Assembly: GCA_017455785.1 (NCBI GenBank)
Contig: JAFSYZ010000240.1
Coordinates: 1 to 5,963, forward strand
Direction: 5' to 3'
DNA length: 5,963 bases
DNA from: Candidatus Methanomethylophilaceae archaeon
GTDB lineage: Archaea > Thermoplasmatota > Thermoplasmata > Methanomassiliicoccales > Methanomethylophilaceae
Of the stretch, positions 4,600 through 5,963 are shown one piece after another. The stretch's first letter is position 1, and every line of letters starts with the position of its first letter. The position numbers and the translations under genes were made by a program. The notes under the pieces were generated by a model. The model was not told where the DNA came from. It did no database searches and worked only from the letters and a program-made list of their open reading frames with translations.

Positions 4600-4809
4600 A
4601 TGAAGACCATCGTCATTTTAGGAAGTCCCGGGAAGGGCCTAGACCTTCCCGGGTGTCGCAGAACGCCATACACATCTGGACAGATGACGGCGCAAAAGAT
4701 TGGGAAACCGAATGCGCCATCATATAGTATTATACAGGGTCCGATAAATATAGAGTCGGTTCGTGTCTGTCTGTCTGTCTCGTGTCTGTCTCGTGGGGTG
4801 GGAGCATGA
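4600..4809 (+). CDS. Possible 69-aa leader ORF of the integrase
   Basis: AAGAGGT (4587-4593) is placed well for ATG 4600. The frame stays open until a TGA at 4807-4809 that overlaps the integrase ATG (4806) as ATGA, the same junction style as in the operon before it. The opening MKTIVILGSPG looks like a nucleotide-binding strand, but the sequence then becomes low-complexity and crosses three inverted repeats, a TATA-like box and a TGTC repeat (SVRVCLSVSCLS). It may be a translated leader that couples to the integrase, the remains of a longer gene, or an accident of non-coding regulatory DNA. No promoter is evident between the upstream terminator and this start. Confidence 0.3.
   Translation: MKTIVILGSPGKGLDLPGCRRTPYTSGQMTAQKIGKPNAPSYSIIQGPINIESVRVCLSVSCLSRGVGA
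4627..4653 (+). repeat. Perfect 10-bp inverted repeat
   Basis: CCCGGGAAGG (4627-4636) and CCTTCCCGGG (4644-4653) are separated by 7 bases. It is GC-rich and without a T-tract. It may be a protein-binding site on DNA (integrase or excisionase region) or a stable RNA stem in the integrase leader. Confidence 0.6.
4664..4692 (+). repeat. Nested inverted repeat CGCC/CATCTG/CAGATG/GGCG
   Basis: CATCTG (4673-4678) and CAGATG (4681-4686) are separated by GA. They are flanked by CGCC (4664-4667) and GGCG (4689-4692). A 2-base loop is too tight for RNA, so the centre is better read as a DNA dyad, or as RNA opened by one or two pairs. Confidence 0.45.
4684..4723 (+). repeat. 11-bp inverted repeat (one mismatch) before the integrase promoter
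   Basis: ATGACGGCGCA (4684-4694) and TGCGCCATCAT (4713-4723) pair at 10 of 11 positions around an 18-base spacer. It shares 4684-4692 with the neighbouring inverted repeat, so as RNA the two cannot form together. The spacer holds GGGAAACCGAA, which recurs after the integrase. Confidence 0.5.
4744..4800 (+). promoter_or_regulatory. Integrase promoter, TGTC repeat and ribosome site
   Basis: ATAAATATAG at 4744-4753 is a TATA-like box predicting transcript start near 4775; TATTATAC at 4728-4735 is an alternative. The leader is (TGTC)4 at 4764-4779, TCG, (TGTC)2 at 4783-4790, TCG. The Shine-Dalgarno GGGGTG (4795-4800) lies 5 bases before ATG 4806 and favours this start over an in-frame GTG at 4782 that lies within the repeat. 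Confidence 0.5.
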
Positions 4810-5681
4810 ACGACGCCGAAAGGAAGCTCGAGGAGTTCCTATCCTGGACCGAGAGAAGGGGCAGGAAGCACAAGACGATAACGACCTATCGGTCAGCGAT
4901 CCAGAACATGATACGCTTCTGGAACGAGAACGGTATGGAATCGGATCCCGAGAGGATAGGGGAATACGAGATAAGGTTCCTGGTCAACAATTACCTGGCG
5001 AGCGAGAACACGATCCGCCATTACATCAAATGCCTCGGGGTATGGTTATCATACTGTCACAACACCGCATTGGATGAGATCGGTCTCTTATGGAACGAGA
5101 ACGGATGCCCCAATGCCTTATGGATAGATGAGTACGAGTTCCAAAGGATGTTATCGGTGGCGAAGGATCCGACCGAGAGGATCGTTCTGATCCTGGGGGC
5201 GAGATGCGGTCTGAGATGTTCGGAAATATCGGGACTCAATAAGAACGACTTCAACGGCAAGGACCTCATCGTCAGAGGCAAGGGACACGGCAAGGGGAAG
5301 ATAAGGATCCTTCCCCTGAGCAGAGCGGTCGTCAACGAGATCACGATGTACAATAGGTGGAGGGAGCTTCAGTACGACGGCAGGATAGTCGACGATACCG
5401 AGGCGATGATCGTCGTCAACGCATGGAACGACACTCACGTCAGGAGACTGACTCCGGATCATACCTATAAGTACGTCAAAAGGGTCGCAGATAGGGCAGG
5501 GGTGGCATGTTCGACCCATTCATTAAGAAGATTGTTCGCAACGACATTGCTGACAAGAGGGACGGATTTAACGGTGTTGAAGGTCCTTCTAGGCCATTCC
5601 AACATACAGACGACGGCGAAATACATACAGACCGACATGATGAAGATGCAGAAAGCGATGGAACTGCTAGATGTCTTTTAA
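4806..5681 (+). CDS. Tyrosine recombinase / integrase
   Basis: This 291-aa protein cuts and rejoins DNA through a Tyr-DNA intermediate and should integrate and excise the element. Residues about 1-90 are the helical SAM-like core-binding domain (TITTYRSAIQNMIRFW, ENTIRHYIKCLGVWLSY). The catalytic domain follows with all expected residues: R137 in GLRCSE, K159 in the GKG beta-hairpin, H238-x-x-R241 in THSLRR, H264 in LLGHSN and nucleophile Y273 in AKYIQTD, 9 residues after H264. The length and lack of an extra N-terminal arm-binding domain make it XerC/D-like rather than lambda-Int-like. It appears intact. Position at the edge of the element next to a host gene is typical for an integrase. XerA, the archaeal chromosome-resolving recombinase, is the main alternative, but the mobile-element-like context favours an element integrase. 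Confidence 0.93.
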   Translation: MNDAERKLEEFLSWTERRGRKHKTITTYRSAIQNMIRFWNENGMESDPERIGEYEIRFLVNNYLASENTIRHYIKCLGVWLSYCHNTALDEIGLLWNENGCPNALWIDEYEFQRMLSVAKDPTERIVLILGARCGLRCSEISGLNKNDFNGKDLIVRGKGHGKGKIRILPLSRAVVNEITMYNRWRELQYDGRIVDDTEAMIVVNAWNDTHVRRLTPDHTYKYVKRVADRAGVACSTHSLRRLFATTLLTRGTDLTVLKVLLGHSNIQTTAKYIQTDMMKMQKAMELLDVF

Positions 5682-5706
5682 TACTCCGACGGGGATAAGG
5701 GTATCA

Positions 5707-5717
5707 GGGAAACCGAA
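5707..5717 (+). repeat. GGGAAACCGAA, second copy flanking the integrase
   Basis: Exact 11-base direct repeat of 4702-4712, about 1 kb apart, one copy on each side of the integrase gene. The shorter core AACCGA also occurs at 5731-5736 and 4545-4550, and in reverse (TCGGTT) at 4756-4761. Possible integrase or accessory-protein sites. Confidence 0.45.
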
Positions 5718-5729
5718 AGACGATTTTGA

Positions 5730-5749
5730 TAACCGATTAACTACGGTTA
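5730..5749 (+). other. Candidate attachment (att) core site
   Basis: TAACCG-ATTAACTA-CGGTTA: two perfect 6-bp arms in inverted orientation around an 8-bp AT-rich centre, lying between the integrase stop and the tyrS promoter. Tyrosine recombinases of the Xer type bind such paired arms and exchange strands across a 6-8 bp centre. This position is where the element-host junction is expected. The second junction lies outside the window, so the call cannot be confirmed here. Confidence 0.4.
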
Positions 5750-5787
5750 GTATAACTCTAGAATGTCTTCGGTACATCTCAGAAGTG

Positions 5788-5798
5788 CTTTTATAATA
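5788..5798 (+). promoter_or_regulatory. TATA box of tyrS
   Basis: CTTTTATAATA at 5788-5798 predicts transcript start near 5820, only about 5 bases before ATG 5825. No Shine-Dalgarno is seen before the ATG, so the tyrS message is probably leaderless or nearly so. Confidence 0.6.
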
Positions 5799-5824
5799 AC
5801 GCGCGATAGGCACATCCGATCAAC

Positions 5825-5963
5825 ATGGATCTGGAAGAGAGATATCAGCTGATTACAAGGAATGTACAGGAACTCACGACCGGAGAGGAGCTCAGGGCAC
5901 TTCTCGCGAAGGAGGACTATCAGCCTACAGCTTATATCGGATTCGAACCGTCAGGTCTCGTCC
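5825..5963 (+). CDS. tyrS: Tyrosyl-tRNA synthetase, N-terminal part (runs off window)
   Basis: This enzyme charges tRNA-Tyr with tyrosine, using ATP, in the cytoplasm. The visible 46 residues show the archaeal/eukaryotic TyrRS start: a short N-terminal helix (MDLEERYQLITRNVQEL), then an EELRALL segment and the strand YIGFEPSGLV, which leads into the class I signature (an HIGH-type motif) beyond the window edge. Archaeal TyrRS proteins commonly read 'YVGFEPSG' here. It is a housekeeping gene and marks the host side of the element boundary. It has its own promoter and is not part of the integrase unit. Confidence 0.9.
   Translation, partial: MDLEERYQLITRNVQELTTGEELRALLAKEDYQPTAYIGFEPSGLV

Noticed and set aside
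4761..4793. CRISPR-like array
   Set aside because: The repeat is a simple tetranucleotide run with no spaced unique sequences.
5057..5519. Minus-strand frames inside the integrase gene
   Set aside because: They are antisense shadows of a complete, conserved recombinase with all catalytic residues.
5682..5824. tRNA gene or tRNA 3' fragment as attachment site
   Set aside because: No cloverleaf, T-loop (GTTCRA) or CCA-proximal stem could be found on either strand near the integrase.

Overview
The window looks archaeal, most likely from the Methanomassiliicoccales/Thermoplasmata. The right edge encodes the N-terminus of an archaeal-type tyrosyl-tRNA synthetase. Shine-Dalgarno sites of the GGAG/GGTGAT type and TATA-like boxes sit at plausible distances from the starts. 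None of the 14 gene stops I can place is TAG (10 TGA, 4 TAA), which fits a lineage that reserves TAG for pyrrolysine but does not prove it. All genes lie on the + strand.

Most of the window reads as the right end of an integrated element, probably a head-tailed provirus. Bases 1-2234 hold tightly packed genes: the tail end of an unknown protein, a 138-aa protein loosely resembling tail accessory proteins, a 28-aa microprotein with its own promoter signals, a 141-aa helical protein, a three-pass membrane protein (holin-like in layout only) and a 72-aa protein. At 2235-2391 there are two strong hairpins, then a single-gene unit (2392-2859) for a membrane-anchored extracytoplasmic protein of DUF4352-like form, closed by a textbook hairpin plus T9 terminator.

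Bases 2886-3023 are a very AT-rich promoter with a dyad between the TATA box and the predicted transcript start, followed by a 5'-UTR hairpin. This leads a compact operon (3024-4541) of five small proteins whose starts and stops abut or overlap (TGA|ATG, ATGA, GTGA, ATGA). The set comprises a coiled-coil protein, a CxxC zinc-finger-like protein, two unknown microproteins, and a Cys-cluster protein ending in an AbrB/SpoVT-like domain. The operon is GC-rich and ends in a terminator. It looks like an early or regulatory operon of the element; its function is unknown.

Bases 4585-4805 form a dyad-rich leader with a possible 69-aa leader ORF and a short TGTC repeat, running into a complete tyrosine recombinase (4806-5681). 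Between the integrase and tyrS, a 20-bp inverted-repeat site and copies of an AACCGA motif mark a candidate attachment region. Chromosomal tyrS starts at 5825 with its promoter apparently intact. No intergenic stretch exceeds 300 bases.
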